Assembly: GCF_016185115.1 (NCBI RefSeq) | Contig: NZ_JACPOF010000030.1 | Span: 248,001 to 312,000, forward strand | DNA: 64,000 nt | Direction of reading: 5' to 3' | Source: Polaromonas sp. | Lineage (GTDB): Bacteria; Pseudomonadota; Gammaproteobacteria; Burkholderiales; Burkholderiaceae_C | Shown: piece by piece, positions 7,962 through 16,431 of the stretch | How the letters are laid out: the number at the start of each line of letters is the position of its first letter | Numbering within the stretch: position 1 is the first letter of the stretch | Made by a program: the position numbers and the translations under genes | The notes under the pieces: model-generated | Seen by the model: the letters and a program-made list of their open reading frames with translations, nothing else | Told to the model about the DNA's origin: nothing | The model's database searches: none

Positions 7962-9092
7962 TCAGGCCGCGACGCGGCTCGCGCGCTCGGCGCCTTCCTT
8001 CAGGGCAGCCAGTTTCATCCACGTCACAACAGGGTCGATCTTGCCGTAGTTGGCAAAGGTGCCGAAACCGCAATCGGTACTGGCGACCACGCGATCAGGA
8101 CCCATGAAGGCGGTGTAGCGTTCTATGCGCTGGCGTATCAGTTCAGGGTGCTCGACGTAGTTCGAGCAGCTGTCGATCAGGCCGGGTGCCAGTATCTTGT
8201 CGTCGGCGAGGCCGGCGCCCTGCCATATTTCCCACTCGTGCTCATGCCGCGGGTTTGCCGCCTCGAACAGGATGGTGGATGGCCGTGCGGCGAGGATGGG
8301 ATCAATCACCTTCTCAAGGGCGATGTCGCAATGGTGCGGGCCTTCGTAGTTGCCCCAGCAGATATGCATGCGCAGTTTCTCGCGCGGAATATTGCTCGTG
8401 GCCGCGTTCAGCGCTTCGACGTTCTGCCAGGCGCGCTTGACGAACTCCTCTTCGCTGAGGTGCTGGAAGCCGGTATGCGCCGCCATGGCGAGGTCGGGGC
8501 AGTCAAGTTGCAGATCGAAACCTGCCGCCACAATCGCCTCGTATTCAGGGCGCATCGCATCGACGAGTGCGGCCAGGTAAGCCTCATGCGAGGGGTAATG
8601 TTTGTTGGGCTGAAAAGCCGTGATGAGGCCTGGCGAGGCAGCATTCATGAAGCCCCGCGCGCCGCCGCCATGGCGCTCCATCGCCGACTTGAAGCGGCGG
8701 ATGTCGGCGTGGCAGGGCTCCAGAGTCCGCAGTTTCACCGGCCCTATGCAGGCGGCACGCACGAACTCCTGTGCGCCCATGATGGCGGCCAGCTTCTTGC
8801 GCAGGTCCGGCAGGTCCGCAAGGTCCTTGGCGGGCGTGCGGTCAACGTGCCCGCCAAAGCCTTCCAGCCGCTCGGTGATGTAGGTCGCGTAGCCGACCTT
8901 GCCCAGTTCGCCGTCACTCATGATGCCGACGCCTGCTTCGGCCTGCTTTTGCACCGCGTGGTCTATGGCGGTCTGCACGACCTGCTCGAAGTGCGCGTCA
9001 TCCACAGCCTCGCCATGGTCGCGTTTCAGAAGCAGGCCCGCGAGCTCGTCGCCGCGTGGAAGGCTGCCCACGTGGGTGGTCAGAATGGTCAT
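7962..9092 (-). CDS. MetE-like cobalamin-independent methionine synthase family protein
   Basis: 376 residues matching only the C-terminal catalytic half of cobalamin-independent methionine synthase. MTILTTHVGSLPRG opens the barrel as in that family, and the zinc ligands are visible: His and Cys in HICWGNYEG near residue 250 and Cys in STDCGFGTF near residue 345. Stand-alone copies of this size transfer thiol or methyl groups with various substrates and are not proven methionine synthases. The start was placed at 9092 because AAAGGA lies 7 bases upstream; the frame is open to 9191. It is convergent with the GST gene (26-bp gap) and 147 bp downstream of tctA in the same direction. Confidence 0.8.
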   Translation of the reverse strand: MTILTTHVGSLPRGDELAGLLLKRDHGEAVDDAHFEQVVQTAIDHAVQKQAEAGVGIMSDGELGKVGYATYITERLEGFGGHVDRTPAKDLADLPDLRKKLAAIMGAQEFVRAACIGPVKLRTLEPCHADIRRFKSAMERHGGGARGFMNAASPGLITAFQPNKHYPSHEAYLAALVDAMRPEYEAIVAAGFDLQLDCPDLAMAAHTGFQHLSEEEFVKRAWQNVEALNAATSNIPREKLRMHICWGNYEGPHHCDIALEKVIDPILAARPSTILFEAANPRHEHEWEIWQGAGLADDKILAPGLIDSCSNYVEHPELIRQRIERYTAFMGPDRVVASTDCGFGTFANYGKIDPVVTWMKLAALKEGAERASRVAA

Positions 9093-9239
9093 GGGATAGT
9101 CCTTTGATGGGAAGTGTCGGCGCCGGTATGGAACCCGATGCGTAGGTTTGAGTTGCACAATCTTAGCGGGAAACAGCAGGCCGGCCTCCATGAATGAGGC
9201 CCCGACCTGAACATCCGGGCATCTAATTACCGGGCAACA

Positions 9240-10748
9240 TCAGCCAACCTTGGCCCGCCTCGCCGACACCACCTTCGCCACTCGCGGCAAGACCAGCACA
9301 GCCATCACAATGATCACCAGCACGATGGACATGGGCCGCTGGAAGAACACTGCCGGGCTGCCCTCGCCTATCGACATCGCGTTACGCAGCTGCGCTTCTG
9401 CGAGCGGGCCGAGGATCATGCCGACGACGACGGGCGCGGTCGGAAAATCAAAGCGCCGCATCACCACGCCTAGCAGGCCGATGGCGTAAAGAAGGAAGAG
9501 GTCGAACGCGCTCTGCCGCATGCCATAGGCGCCGACGGTTGCAAAAATCAGTATGCCCGCGTAGAGCTGGGGCTTGGGGATCTTCAGCAGCTTGACCCAC
9601 AAACCCACCATGGGCAGGTTGAGCACCAGCAGCATGAGGTTGCCGATGTAGAGCGAGGCGATCAACGCCCAGACCAGCGATGCCGATGTGGTGAACAGTT
9701 GGGGGCCGGGCTGTATGCCGTAGTTCTGGAATGCGCCCAGCAAAATCGCCGTGGTGTTGGAGGTCGGAATGCCGAGCGTGAGCAGCGGAATCAATGCGGC
9801 CGTCACACTGGCATTGTTGGCTGCTTCAGGGCCTGCGACGCCTTCGATAGCACCAGCGGTCCCGAACTCGGCCTTGTCTTGCGGGTTCTTGATGAGCTTC
9901 CTTTCGGTCGCATAGCTGAGAAAGGTGGGTATCTCCGTGCCGCCCGCAGGAATGCAGCCGAAGGGTGCGCCTATGGCCGTGCCGCGAAGCCAGGCAGGGA
10001 TGGAGCGTTTCCAGTCGCGTCTGGTCATGTAGACGCGGCTGAGCTTGTTCTGCTCCTCCTTCACGCGGCCTTCGTAGAGCGCGGCATACAGCACCTCGGC
10101 CACCGCGAACAGGCCAACAGCCACCAGCACGATCTCGATGCCATCCAGCAGTTCAGGCACACCGGCGGTGTAACGGCCCTGGCCGGAAATCTGGTCAAGC
10201 CCCACGCAACCGGCAGCCAGACCAATGAACAGCGCGGTCATGCCGCGCAGGGTGCTCTGGCCCAGCACGGCACTCACGGTGGTGAAGGCCAGCAGCATCA
10301 GCAGGAAATACTCGGGCGGGCCGAGCTTGACGGCAAAGTCCGCAACGTAGGGAGCGAACAGTGTGACGATGACCGTGGCGATGGTGCCCGCGACAAACGA
10401 ACCAATGGCCGCAGTAGCCAGAGCAGCGCCTGCGCGCCCGCTCTTGGCCATCTTGTTGCCCTCCATCGCGGTGACCATGCTGGCCGTCTCCCCCGGTGTG
10501 TTGAGCAGGATGGACGTCGTCGAGCCGCCGTACATGGCGCCGTAATAAATGCCAGAAAAGAAGATCATGGAGGCCGTGACTTCGACCTTGGATGTGATGG
10601 GCAGCAACATGGCGACCGCGACAGCGGGGCCAATACCAGGCAGCACGCCGACGGCTGTGCCAAGGGCGCAGCCGACCAGGCACCAGATCAGGTTGGCTGG
10701 TGTGATGGCGGTGGCAAAGCCCGCCATAAGGGCGTTGAAAATGTCCAT
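9240..10748 (-). CDS. tctA: TctA family large membrane subunit of tripartite tricarboxylate transporter
   Basis: 502 residues, strongly hydrophobic, with about 11-12 membrane segments. It is the permease that moves a carboxylate (citrate/tricarballylate type) into the cell with a cation gradient. The two family signatures of internally duplicated TctA are visible: GTAVGVLPGIGPAVAVAMLLP near residues 30-50 and GAPFGCIPAGGTEIPTFLSY near 255-275, followed by GVAGPEAANNA. It starts 1 bp after the tctB stop and is the last gene of tctC-tctB-tctA. Confidence 0.95.
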   Translation of the reverse strand: MDIFNALMAGFATAITPANLIWCLVGCALGTAVGVLPGIGPAVAVAMLLPITSKVEVTASMIFFSGIYYGAMYGGSTTSILLNTPGETASMVTAMEGNKMAKSGRAGAALATAAIGSFVAGTIATVIVTLFAPYVADFAVKLGPPEYFLLMLLAFTTVSAVLGQSTLRGMTALFIGLAAGCVGLDQISGQGRYTAGVPELLDGIEIVLVAVGLFAVAEVLYAALYEGRVKEEQNKLSRVYMTRRDWKRSIPAWLRGTAIGAPFGCIPAGGTEIPTFLSYATERKLIKNPQDKAEFGTAGAIEGVAGPEAANNASVTAALIPLLTLGIPTSNTTAILLGAFQNYGIQPGPQLFTTSASLVWALIASLYIGNLMLLVLNLPMVGLWVKLLKIPKPQLYAGILIFATVGAYGMRQSAFDLFLLYAIGLLGVVMRRFDFPTAPVVVGMILGPLAEAQLRNAMSIGEGSPAVFFQRPMSIVLVIIVMAVLVLPRVAKVVSARRAKVG

Positions 10749-10749
10749 G

Positions 10750-11286
10750 CTAGATCCACCCGCTTGCAGTTAAACCAGGCAGATTGATCGCCAGGAATTT
10801 TGTGAACATCCAGTACACCGGCGCAGAAATCACCAGCCCGCTGACGATATCGGTCACCCACACGCGCACGGAGCCCGCAGGCTGGCCGCCGGCGCGGCGC
10901 AGGCCCTGCACCGCCAGCAGATAACACAGTGCGCAACTGAAGATGAAGCCTATCGTGGTGATGAGCACGGCATTGAGCAGCAAGCCTGCAGACACCCAGA
11001 CAAAACCCGGCCAGTAGCCGCGCGCCGCGCCCGACGGTGCACCCAGTTCACGATAACCGCCGGTGCGCGCTTCCCGGATGATGAAAATGCCGCACACCGT
11101 CAGCCCGGCGGACACCAGCCAGGGCAGGAAGTTGGGGCCTACGCCGCCGTAACCCGCCGTGGATGAAATGCCAATGGCGCCAAACGCCAGCGCCAGACCG
11201 GTCAGCAACACGCCGACGCCGACCAGGGTTTGGGGCAGGACCGAAGTGGGCTTTTCGGGCTGGTCGGAAAACGAATGTGATGTCAT
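10750..11286 (-). CDS. tctB: TctB family small membrane subunit of tripartite tricarboxylate transporter
   Basis: About 178 residues with four predicted membrane helices (LVGVGVLLTGLALAFGAI, FLPWLVSAGLTVCGIFII, VWVSAGLLLNAVLITTIGFI, and the last at WVTDIVSGLVISAPVYWMF), the usual TctB layout. The start was taken at the second of two adjacent ATGs (11284-11286); the open frame to 11490 runs through a palindromic repeat and is unlikely to be translated. It lies between tctC and tctA, 130 bp from tctC and 1 bp from tctA. Its exact role in the transporter is not well defined but it is required with TctA. Confidence 0.85.
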   Translation of the reverse strand: MTSHSFSDQPEKPTSVLPQTLVGVGVLLTGLALAFGAIGISSTAGYGGVGPNFLPWLVSAGLTVCGIFIIREARTGGYRELGAPSGAARGYWPGFVWVSAGLLLNAVLITTIGFIFSCALCYLLAVQGLRRAGGQPAGSVRVWVTDIVSGLVISAPVYWMFTKFLAINLPGLTASGWI

Positions 11287-11310
11287 CATCTTTTTGATTC
11301 GGTTATTGGC

Positions 11311-11391
11311 TGTCATCCCGGACTTGATCCGGGATCCATCACTGACCACTGAATACAGCGTCATGGATTGCGGGTCACGCCCGGAATGACA
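11311..11391. repeat. 81-bp imperfect palindromic repeat element
   Basis: Two 29-base arms, 11311-11339 and 11363-11391, are inverted copies with about eight mismatches; each outer end reads TGTCATyCCGGrC. The 23-base centre is unpaired. This type of GTCATCCCGGACTTGATCC palindrome is a familiar dispersed intergenic repeat in many proteobacteria (knowledge). It sits inside the tctC-tctB gap, where the RNA would fold into a long hairpin and could cut expression of tctBA relative to tctC or protect the tctC message. Confidence 0.8.
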
Positions 11392-11416
11392 TTCGAACGC
11401 TGACAGATCAGAGAAA

Positions 11417-12376
11417 TCAGACCATGCCGGCCTTGACCATGGTCGCGCGCAGGCTGGCGAAGTCATCGTCGACAAACTTTGCAAACGCATCGCCGGTCAA
11501 CACGGCAGGCGTCCAGTCATTTTTCTTGACGGCCTCAGCCCATGCGGATGTTTTCATGGCAGCCAGCACCATGTCGGTCAGGGCCTTGCGCTGCTCGGGC
11601 GTGATGCCGGGCGCGCCGTACACGCCGCGCCAGTTGCCAATCTCCACATCAATGCCCTGCTCCTTCAGCGTGGGTATAGCCACACCGTCAAGACGCTTGC
11701 CGGATGTGACTGCAAGCGCCTTCATCTTGCCGGCCTTGATGTATTCCCCAAACTCGCTGTAGCCGCTGCCGCCCACAGTCACGTTGCCGCCCAGGATGGC
11801 CGCCGTGGCCTCACCGCCGCCGCGGAAGGCGACGTAGTTGATCTTCGAGGGATCGACGCCGACCTTTTGCGCAATCATCGCCGCGGCGATGTGCTCGGTA
11901 GAGCCGCGCGAACCGCCGCCCCACTTCACGCTGCCGGGGTCTTTCTTGAGCTGGGCCACCACATCGGCCATGCTCTTCATGGGCGAGTTGGCCGGCAGCA
12001 CGAAGACGTTGTATTCGCTGGACAGGCGCGCAATCGGTGTGGCCGACGACAGGCTGACCGGCGGCTTGCCGGTGATCAGGCCACCCAGCATGACGGCGCC
12101 CATGACCATCAGCGCATTCGGGTCACCTTTTGAACCGTTGACGAACTGGGCCAGGCCCAGCGCCCCTGCGGCACCGCCCTTGTTGTCATAGGTCACGGTA
12201 TCTGCCACCTTGGCGTCGGTCAGCGCCTTGCCCAGGGCGCGGCCGGTGGTGTCCCAGCCGCCGCCGGGGTTGGCGGGAATCATCATCTTGACGTTGCTCG
12301 CCGCATGGGCGGAAAACGGGAAGGCGCCGGTAGCGGCCAGGGCTGCAAGGGTTTTGAGGAAGGTGTCGCGACGCAT
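11417..12376 (-). CDS. tctC: TctC periplasmic substrate-binding protein of tripartite tricarboxylate transporter
   Basis: 319 residues; the signal peptide (RRDTFLKTLAALAATGAF, ending SAHAAS) carries a twin Arg near the start but no full Tat motif. The mature chain opens NVKMMIPANPGGGWDTTGRA, the true TctC variant of the Bug ligand loop with GGGWD, which in this family recognises tricarboxylates. It is the first gene of tctC-tctB-tctA and divergent from a TctD/TctE-like two-component system, matching the classical layout of the Salmonella tct locus. This is the only binding protein in the window linked to its own permease. Confidence 0.93.
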   Translation of the reverse strand: MRRDTFLKTLAALAATGAFPFSAHAASNVKMMIPANPGGGWDTTGRALGKALTDAKVADTVTYDNKGGAAGALGLAQFVNGSKGDPNALMVMGAVMLGGLITGKPPVSLSSATPIARLSSEYNVFVLPANSPMKSMADVVAQLKKDPGSVKWGGGSRGSTEHIAAAMIAQKVGVDPSKINYVAFRGGGEATAAILGGNVTVGGSGYSEFGEYIKAGKMKALAVTSGKRLDGVAIPTLKEQGIDVEIGNWRGVYGAPGITPEQRKALTDMVLAAMKTSAWAEAVKKNDWTPAVLTGDAFAKFVDDDFASLRATMVKAGMV

Positions 12377-12465
12377 GAGGGTCTCCTTGTGAATCAGGTA
12401 CAGCCGTCAATGATGCGCGCGCTTCCTGTCAAACGGCTGTCTGGGGGCACTAGGGAAAGTGCCTA

Positions 12466-12731
12466 GAGCCTGTTTATGCTCTTTATGGGGTCGCGTTGGG
12501 GTGTAATCGGGATGAGTGTGGTGTCCGGGCATGCCGCATGGGCTCATGCCCATGGAAGGGCCTGGGCGGCGCAATCGCCCGATTTCACCCCAACCCGGCG
12601 GGCAAGCACCTTCTCGGGCGGTCTGCTGCGTTGCGCTGCTTACCAATAGCCAGCTATTGGCTGCGCACCGCGCCTTGCAGCCCATCCCGACAAGGTGCTT
12701 GCGCGACCCCTTAAAGAACATAAACAGGCTC
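12466..12731. repeat. 266-bp MITE-like inverted-repeat element in the tctC/tctD divergent promoter region
   Basis: Terminal arms of 30 bases, 12466-12495 and 12702-12731, are inverted copies of each other with two mismatches; the ends read GAGCCTGTTTATG. A second, inner pair (12602-12618 and 12686-12702, one mismatch) encloses a core palindrome CCAATAGC-CA-GCTATTGG at 12643-12660, so the right half can fold into one long stem. There is no coding capacity. The design is that of a non-autonomous miniature element or a large REP-type repeat. It fills most of the 410 bp between tctC and tctD and so must affect the regulatory region; no target duplication was found. Confidence 0.75.
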
Positions 12732-12786
12732 CGGTCCGACATCGCCCGCTGATACACAGTTGCCACCTTTCGCCCAGCCCTTCCCG

Positions 12787-13488
12787 ATGAAATTACTGTT
12801 AGTAGAAGATGACTCGTCCATGCAGACGGCCCTGCAGCGCGCGCTGAGCCGGCGCGGCATTGACGTAACAGGCTGCACTGACGGCTCGGTGGCGCTGGAT
12901 GCATGGACCGCGTTGCAACCCGATGTCGTCGTGCTGGACCTGAGCCTGCCCGGCATGGACGGCCTGCAGGTACTGGATGCGGCGCGCAGGCAGGGCCTGA
13001 AAACACCGGTGCTGATACTCACCGCACGCGGCACGGTAGGCGACCGCGTGATGGGCCTGAACCTGGGCGCCGACGACTACCTGCCCAAGCCTTTTGACCT
13101 GGATGAACTCGAAGCTCGTTTACGTGCGCTGGCCCGCCGCCAGTTAGAGACGGAAAGGGCCGGCCGCGCCGCCAGCGCTGCACCCGAGCCCGGCAACATG
13201 ATGGTCGGCTCACTGCGTTATGAAAAAGACAGCGGCGCGATTTACCACGAAGGCCTGGTGATGGAGCTCACCCCGCGCGAGCTCGCCTTGCTTCAGGCGC
13301 TAATGGTGAAACCAGGCCATGCCGTATCAAAAGAAAAGCTCTTTGAGCTGGTCTTTCCTGGCGAGGCCGATGTGCAGTACGAGGCCGTCGAGGTCGTCGT
13401 CTACCGCCTGCGCAAGAAGCTGGCCGGCACCGGCGTCACGCTGATGACCTTGCGCGGGCTCGGCTACCTGCTGAAGGTCGAGGCGTGA
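12787..13488 (+). CDS. tctD: OmpR-family response regulator, TctD-like
   Basis: 233 residues. The receiver domain (1-120) shows the acidic pair LVEDD, phospho-acceptor Asp51 (VVLDLSLPG), the Thr of LILTAR and the Lys of YLPKPF; the C-terminal winged helix (from about 140) contains LTPRELALLQAL and VYRLRKKL. The start was set at ATG 12787, which gives the family N-terminus. The next gene, a histidine kinase, overlaps by 4 bp (GTGA). The divergent tctCBA operon makes it the likely activator of tricarboxylate transport, as with TctD; the assignment rests on context and general similarity. Confidence 0.85.
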   Translation: MKLLLVEDDSSMQTALQRALSRRGIDVTGCTDGSVALDAWTALQPDVVVLDLSLPGMDGLQVLDAARRQGLKTPVLILTARGTVGDRVMGLNLGADDYLPKPFDLDELEARLRALARRQLETERAGRAASAAPEPGNMMVGSLRYEKDSGAIYHEGLVMELTPRELALLQALMVKPGHAVSKEKLFELVFPGEADVQYEAVEVVVYRLRKKLAGTGVTLMTLRGLGYLLKVEA

Positions 13489-14897
13489 GCGCAAGAGCCA
13501 TCTCGCTCAGACGCTACCTTTTACTGGGCATTCTGGGCCCGGTCTGCCTGCTCGTCGTCATCAACACCATCAGCCTCTACAACCAGGCCCTCAGCGCCGT
13601 CAACACCGCCTATGACCGCACGCTGCTGGCATCGGCCAAATCGATTGGTGAGCAACTTGATGTCACGGGTTACGACGAGCAGTCGGAACTGCGCGTCACC
13701 GTGCCCTACGCGGCGCTGGAAGCATTTGAAGCCGACAACCAGAGCCGGCTGTTCTACCGCGTCTCAACCCAGGGCGGCGAGATGATCTCGGGCTTTGCGC
13801 AACTGGCTTTCTGGCGCGGCACCATACCCGCCAAACCGCCCTACTCTGCGCTGGTTGATTTTTATGACGATGTCTTCCGCGGCGAAGACGTGCGTGTGGC
13901 CGTTCTGTTACAGCCAGTGGCCAGTGCGAAGGGCCGGGGCATGGCCGTGGTGCAGGTGGCCGAGACGCTGGAGCTGCGGCACACGCTGGCACGCAAGATT
14001 CTTTTTGACACCGTCTGGCACCAGGCGCTGCTGGTGGCGGTGATTGCGCTGGTCGTGGTCATCGTGGTGCAGCGTGCCACCCGGCCGGTGCGTGACCTGA
14101 GTGCGCAGCTGCGGTCCCGGCCCGAGGGTGACCTGACGCCGATTGCCGCCACCGGCGCACCGCGCGAGCTGCTGCCGCTGGTTGATGCCACCAACGCCGT
14201 CATGGGCCGCCTGCAGTTGCTGCTGGACCACCAGAAACGCTTTGTGCGCGACACAGCCCACCAGTTGCGCACGCCGCTGGCCGTGCTCAAGGTGCAGGTG
14301 CAGTCTGCACTACACGGCGACATGGGTGCGCAGGAGGCGCTGGGTGAAATAGGGCTGACCGTTGACCGCGCCACCACGCTCGCCAACCAGATGCTGTCGC
14401 TGGCCAAGGTCGAGCAGCTGCGCCAGCAACCAGAATTACGGCCCATGGACCTCGCTCAAGCCGTACGTTCGGTTGCGCTTGACCTGTCACCGCTGCTGGC
14501 TGAAAAGGACATCGCCTTTGACATTGAAACCGTGCCGGCCACCGTGCTGGCACATGAATGGATGCTGGGCGAACTCACGCGCAACCTGCTGCATAACGCC
14601 ATCAAGCACACGCCTGTTGGCGGCACGCTGGCCGTGCGTATCGCCCGCGACGCCACCTGGGCGGCGTTGATCATCAGCGACAGCGGGCCGGGCATCAGCG
14701 ATGAACTGGCCGCACGCCTGTACCAGCCGTTTTCAGCCGGCAATGTGCGACAGGGTTCGGGCCTGGGCCTGGCGATCTGCCGCGAGATCACGGAGGCGCT
14801 GGGCGGCAGCCTGTCGCTGGACAACCGCATTGCGCACGGCCGCATCGCCGGGCTGGACGCCACCGCCCGCCTGCCCCTGTCTGGCAGCGAGGTGTAA
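13485..14897 (+). CDS. tctE: Sensor histidine kinase, TctE-like
   Basis: 470 residues, GTG start overlapping the stop of the response regulator gene. TM1 is at about 10-30, followed by a periplasmic sensor region of roughly 145 residues (tctE-type 2CSK_N domain), TM2 near 178-198, a HAMP-like linker, the H-box with phospho-acceptor His259 (DTAHQLRTPLAVL), and a HATPase domain with N-box NLLHNAIKH, DSGPGI and GSGLGLAIC. All kinase motifs are intact. It would phosphorylate the adjacent regulator in response to a periplasmic carboxylate, perhaps presented by TctC. Confidence 0.87.
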   Translation: MSARAISLRRYLLLGILGPVCLLVVINTISLYNQALSAVNTAYDRTLLASAKSIGEQLDVTGYDEQSELRVTVPYAALEAFEADNQSRLFYRVSTQGGEMISGFAQLAFWRGTIPAKPPYSALVDFYDDVFRGEDVRVAVLLQPVASAKGRGMAVVQVAETLELRHTLARKILFDTVWHQALLVAVIALVVVIVVQRATRPVRDLSAQLRSRPEGDLTPIAATGAPRELLPLVDATNAVMGRLQLLLDHQKRFVRDTAHQLRTPLAVLKVQVQSALHGDMGAQEALGEIGLTVDRATTLANQMLSLAKVEQLRQQPELRPMDLAQAVRSVALDLSPLLAEKDIAFDIETVPATVLAHEWMLGELTRNLLHNAIKHTPVGGTLAVRIARDATWAALIISDSGPGISDELAARLYQPFSAGNVRQGSGLGLAICREITEALGGSLSLDNRIAHGRIAGLDATARLPLSGSEV

Positions 14898-14950
14898 AAG
14901 ATGTCTGCAGCCTGCTTGAAAGTCATGTTGATGGCTCAAAATGGCAGGTA

Positions 14951-15364
14951 ATGGATAAATTGCGCATAGACAAGTGGCTCTGGGCCGCGCGTTTTTACAA
15001 GACCCGATCGCTGGCCGTGGAACAAATCGACAAGGGCCGTGTCCGTATTAACGACCTTGAGGCCAAGCCGGCGCGTGAAGTAAAGCCCGGCGACACGGTC
15101 TCGATTCGCCAGGGGCCGTCGACCCGCACCATCGTCGTCCGTGGCATCAGCAACCAGCGCGGCGCAGCGCCTGTTGCCCAGCAGCTTTATGAAGAAACCG
15201 AAGAAAGCCTGCGCCTGCAGGCTGTAGCGGCCGAACAGCGCTGCATGGGCCAGGACCCGGCCCACACGCTGGAACACGGCCGCCCGACCAAACGCGACCG
15301 CCGCGATATCCAGAAAGTGAAAGACGGCGCCTGGGGCGACCGCTGGAGCGCCTCGGCGGACTGA
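14951..15364 (+). CDS. hslR: S4-domain RNA-binding heat-shock protein Hsp15
   Basis: 137 residues. The S4 domain covers about 4-65 (LRIDKWLWAARFYKTRSLA, then GRVRINDLEAKPAREVKPGD), followed by a basic C-terminal tail (PTKRDRRDIQKVKD) as in Hsp15, which binds free 50S subunits carrying stalled nascent chains and helps recycle them. The length matches E. coli Hsp15 (133). It starts 53 bp after the kinase gene and is not functionally related to it. Confidence 0.88.
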   Translation: MDKLRIDKWLWAARFYKTRSLAVEQIDKGRVRINDLEAKPAREVKPGDTVSIRQGPSTRTIVVRGISNQRGAAPVAQQLYEETEESLRLQAVAAEQRCMGQDPAHTLEHGRPTKRDRRDIQKVKDGAWGDRWSASAD

Positions 15365-15389
15365 AGGCTGCATCTGCTGCCGCCGATTT

Positions 15390-15460
15390 TGCTATCTATT
15401 TAGTAGCTGCTCACGCATATATCTATTGGCCTGGAGGCTGATTTGGCGTCTGAAAATGGC
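15390..15460 (+). repeat. Dispersed intergenic repeat, copy 1
   Basis: The block with TGCTATCTATTTAGTAGC followed by TGCTCACGCATATATCTATTGG is closely similar to 44226-44280 (copy 2: TGCTACATATTTAATAGC, then TGATCACGTGCGTATCTATTGG). Both are in noncoding gaps just after genes. Related AT-rich boxes are common between genes in Comamonadaceae (knowledge). It lies between hslR and the convergent racemase gene. Confidence 0.6.
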
Positions 15461-15505
15461 ATTTTTCATGTCTTTTTTAACCAATTCAGCTTTCAAAATT
15501 TCCGC

Positions 15506-16264
15506 TTATTCAGCATATGCCTCGGCATATGCTGAATCATAGGCCCGTGAAGCCAGCGTTCGCGCCAGCAGTGCTGCAGGGTCGACCAGCTCCAGCCCAA
15601 CCAGACCGGGCACAGAACTGAGCGCCAGCGGGATTTCCGTGCAGCCCAGGATCAGCGTATTCAGCCCGTGCCGCCGCGCCAGCGCGTCAGCCACCTGCGT
15701 GAAGCACCCGCGGGCCAGTACAAGGTCACCGCCCTTCACCCCTTCGTAAATGCCGCGCATGAGCTGCGCCTTTTCGAATGCATCGGGCACATGGCACAGC
15801 AACCCGACCCGCAACAGCGCCTCGTCATACAGGCCAGCAGCGTAAGTGCCCTCTGTCGCCAGCAGGCCCACGCGCACGCCGCGCCCGGCAAGTGTGCGCG
15901 CCACCTCGCGGGCAACGTGCAGCACCTCGATGTGCGGAAAGCGCTGCTGGAGTTCGCCATGCCAGGCATGCGCGGTGTTGCAGGCCACCGCCACAGTCTG
16001 CGCGCCCAGCGCAGCGAGCTTGCCCATGGCCTGCAGCATGGGTTCCAGCGGCTGGTGGCCGCCAAAACCCGGGTGGCCCAGTGCGGCGCTGCGGTCGGGC
16101 ACGGGCACCTGCGCGAGCCAGTGCTCGGGGAAGGCCTGGTCAGACACAGGCACGCCGCTGCGCTGCATGTGCTCTGTGCAGGCGGCGACAAACAGCCGCG
16201 CAAAGTCGGCGCCTGCCGCCGGGCCCATGCCACCCAGGATGCCGACCACCCTTGTTCCGTTCAT
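15506..16264 (-). CDS. Aspartate/glutamate racemase family protein
   Basis: 252 residues. The two catalytic Cys of the cofactor-independent racemases are present: VACNTAHAW near residue 95 and ILGCTEIPL near 205; GILGGMGPAA opens the fold as in aspartate racemase. It starts at ATG behind AAAGGACGGCACAAG. The C-terminus ends in a repeat AYAEAYAE encoded by a perfect-armed hairpin that covers the stop codon. The neighbours (amino-acid binding protein, D-amino-acid dehydrogenase) fit interconversion of acidic or other D/L amino acids. Confidence 0.85.
   Translation of the reverse strand: MNGTRVVGILGGMGPAAGADFARLFVAACTEHMQRSGVPVSDQAFPEHWLAQVPVPDRSAALGHPGFGGHQPLEPMLQAMGKLAALGAQTVAVACNTAHAWHGELQQRFPHIEVLHVAREVARTLAGRGVRVGLLATEGTYAAGLYDEALLRVGLLCHVPDAFEKAQLMRGIYEGVKGGDLVLARGCFTQVADALARRHGLNTLILGCTEIPLALSSVPGLVGLELVDPAALLARTLASRAYDSAYAEAYAE
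15508..15536 (-). terminator. Hairpin covering the racemase stop codon
   Basis: TTCAGCATATGCC and GGCATATGCTGAA (13-base arms on either side of a 1-2 base centre) form a near-perfect hairpin at the 3' end of the racemase gene. On the coding strand it is followed by the stop codon TAA and then GCGGAAATTTT, so it may act as a terminator or a 3'-protecting stem. Its position inside coding sequence explains the repeated AYAE residues. Confidence 0.45.
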
Positions 16265-16431
16265 CTTGTGCCGTCCTTTCAGAAAGCGTTGCGCAGGCTC
16301 GCGCCCGCACGGGGCGCGGCGTGAGTTTTTACGCGGGGTTAGAGAAGCGTTGCGCGGCCTTGCGTCAGGCCAGCGCAGTTGGCGGGCAGGCTGCGGCGCG
16401 ATGCATCACGCCACTGCTGCCTGCCTTCAGA

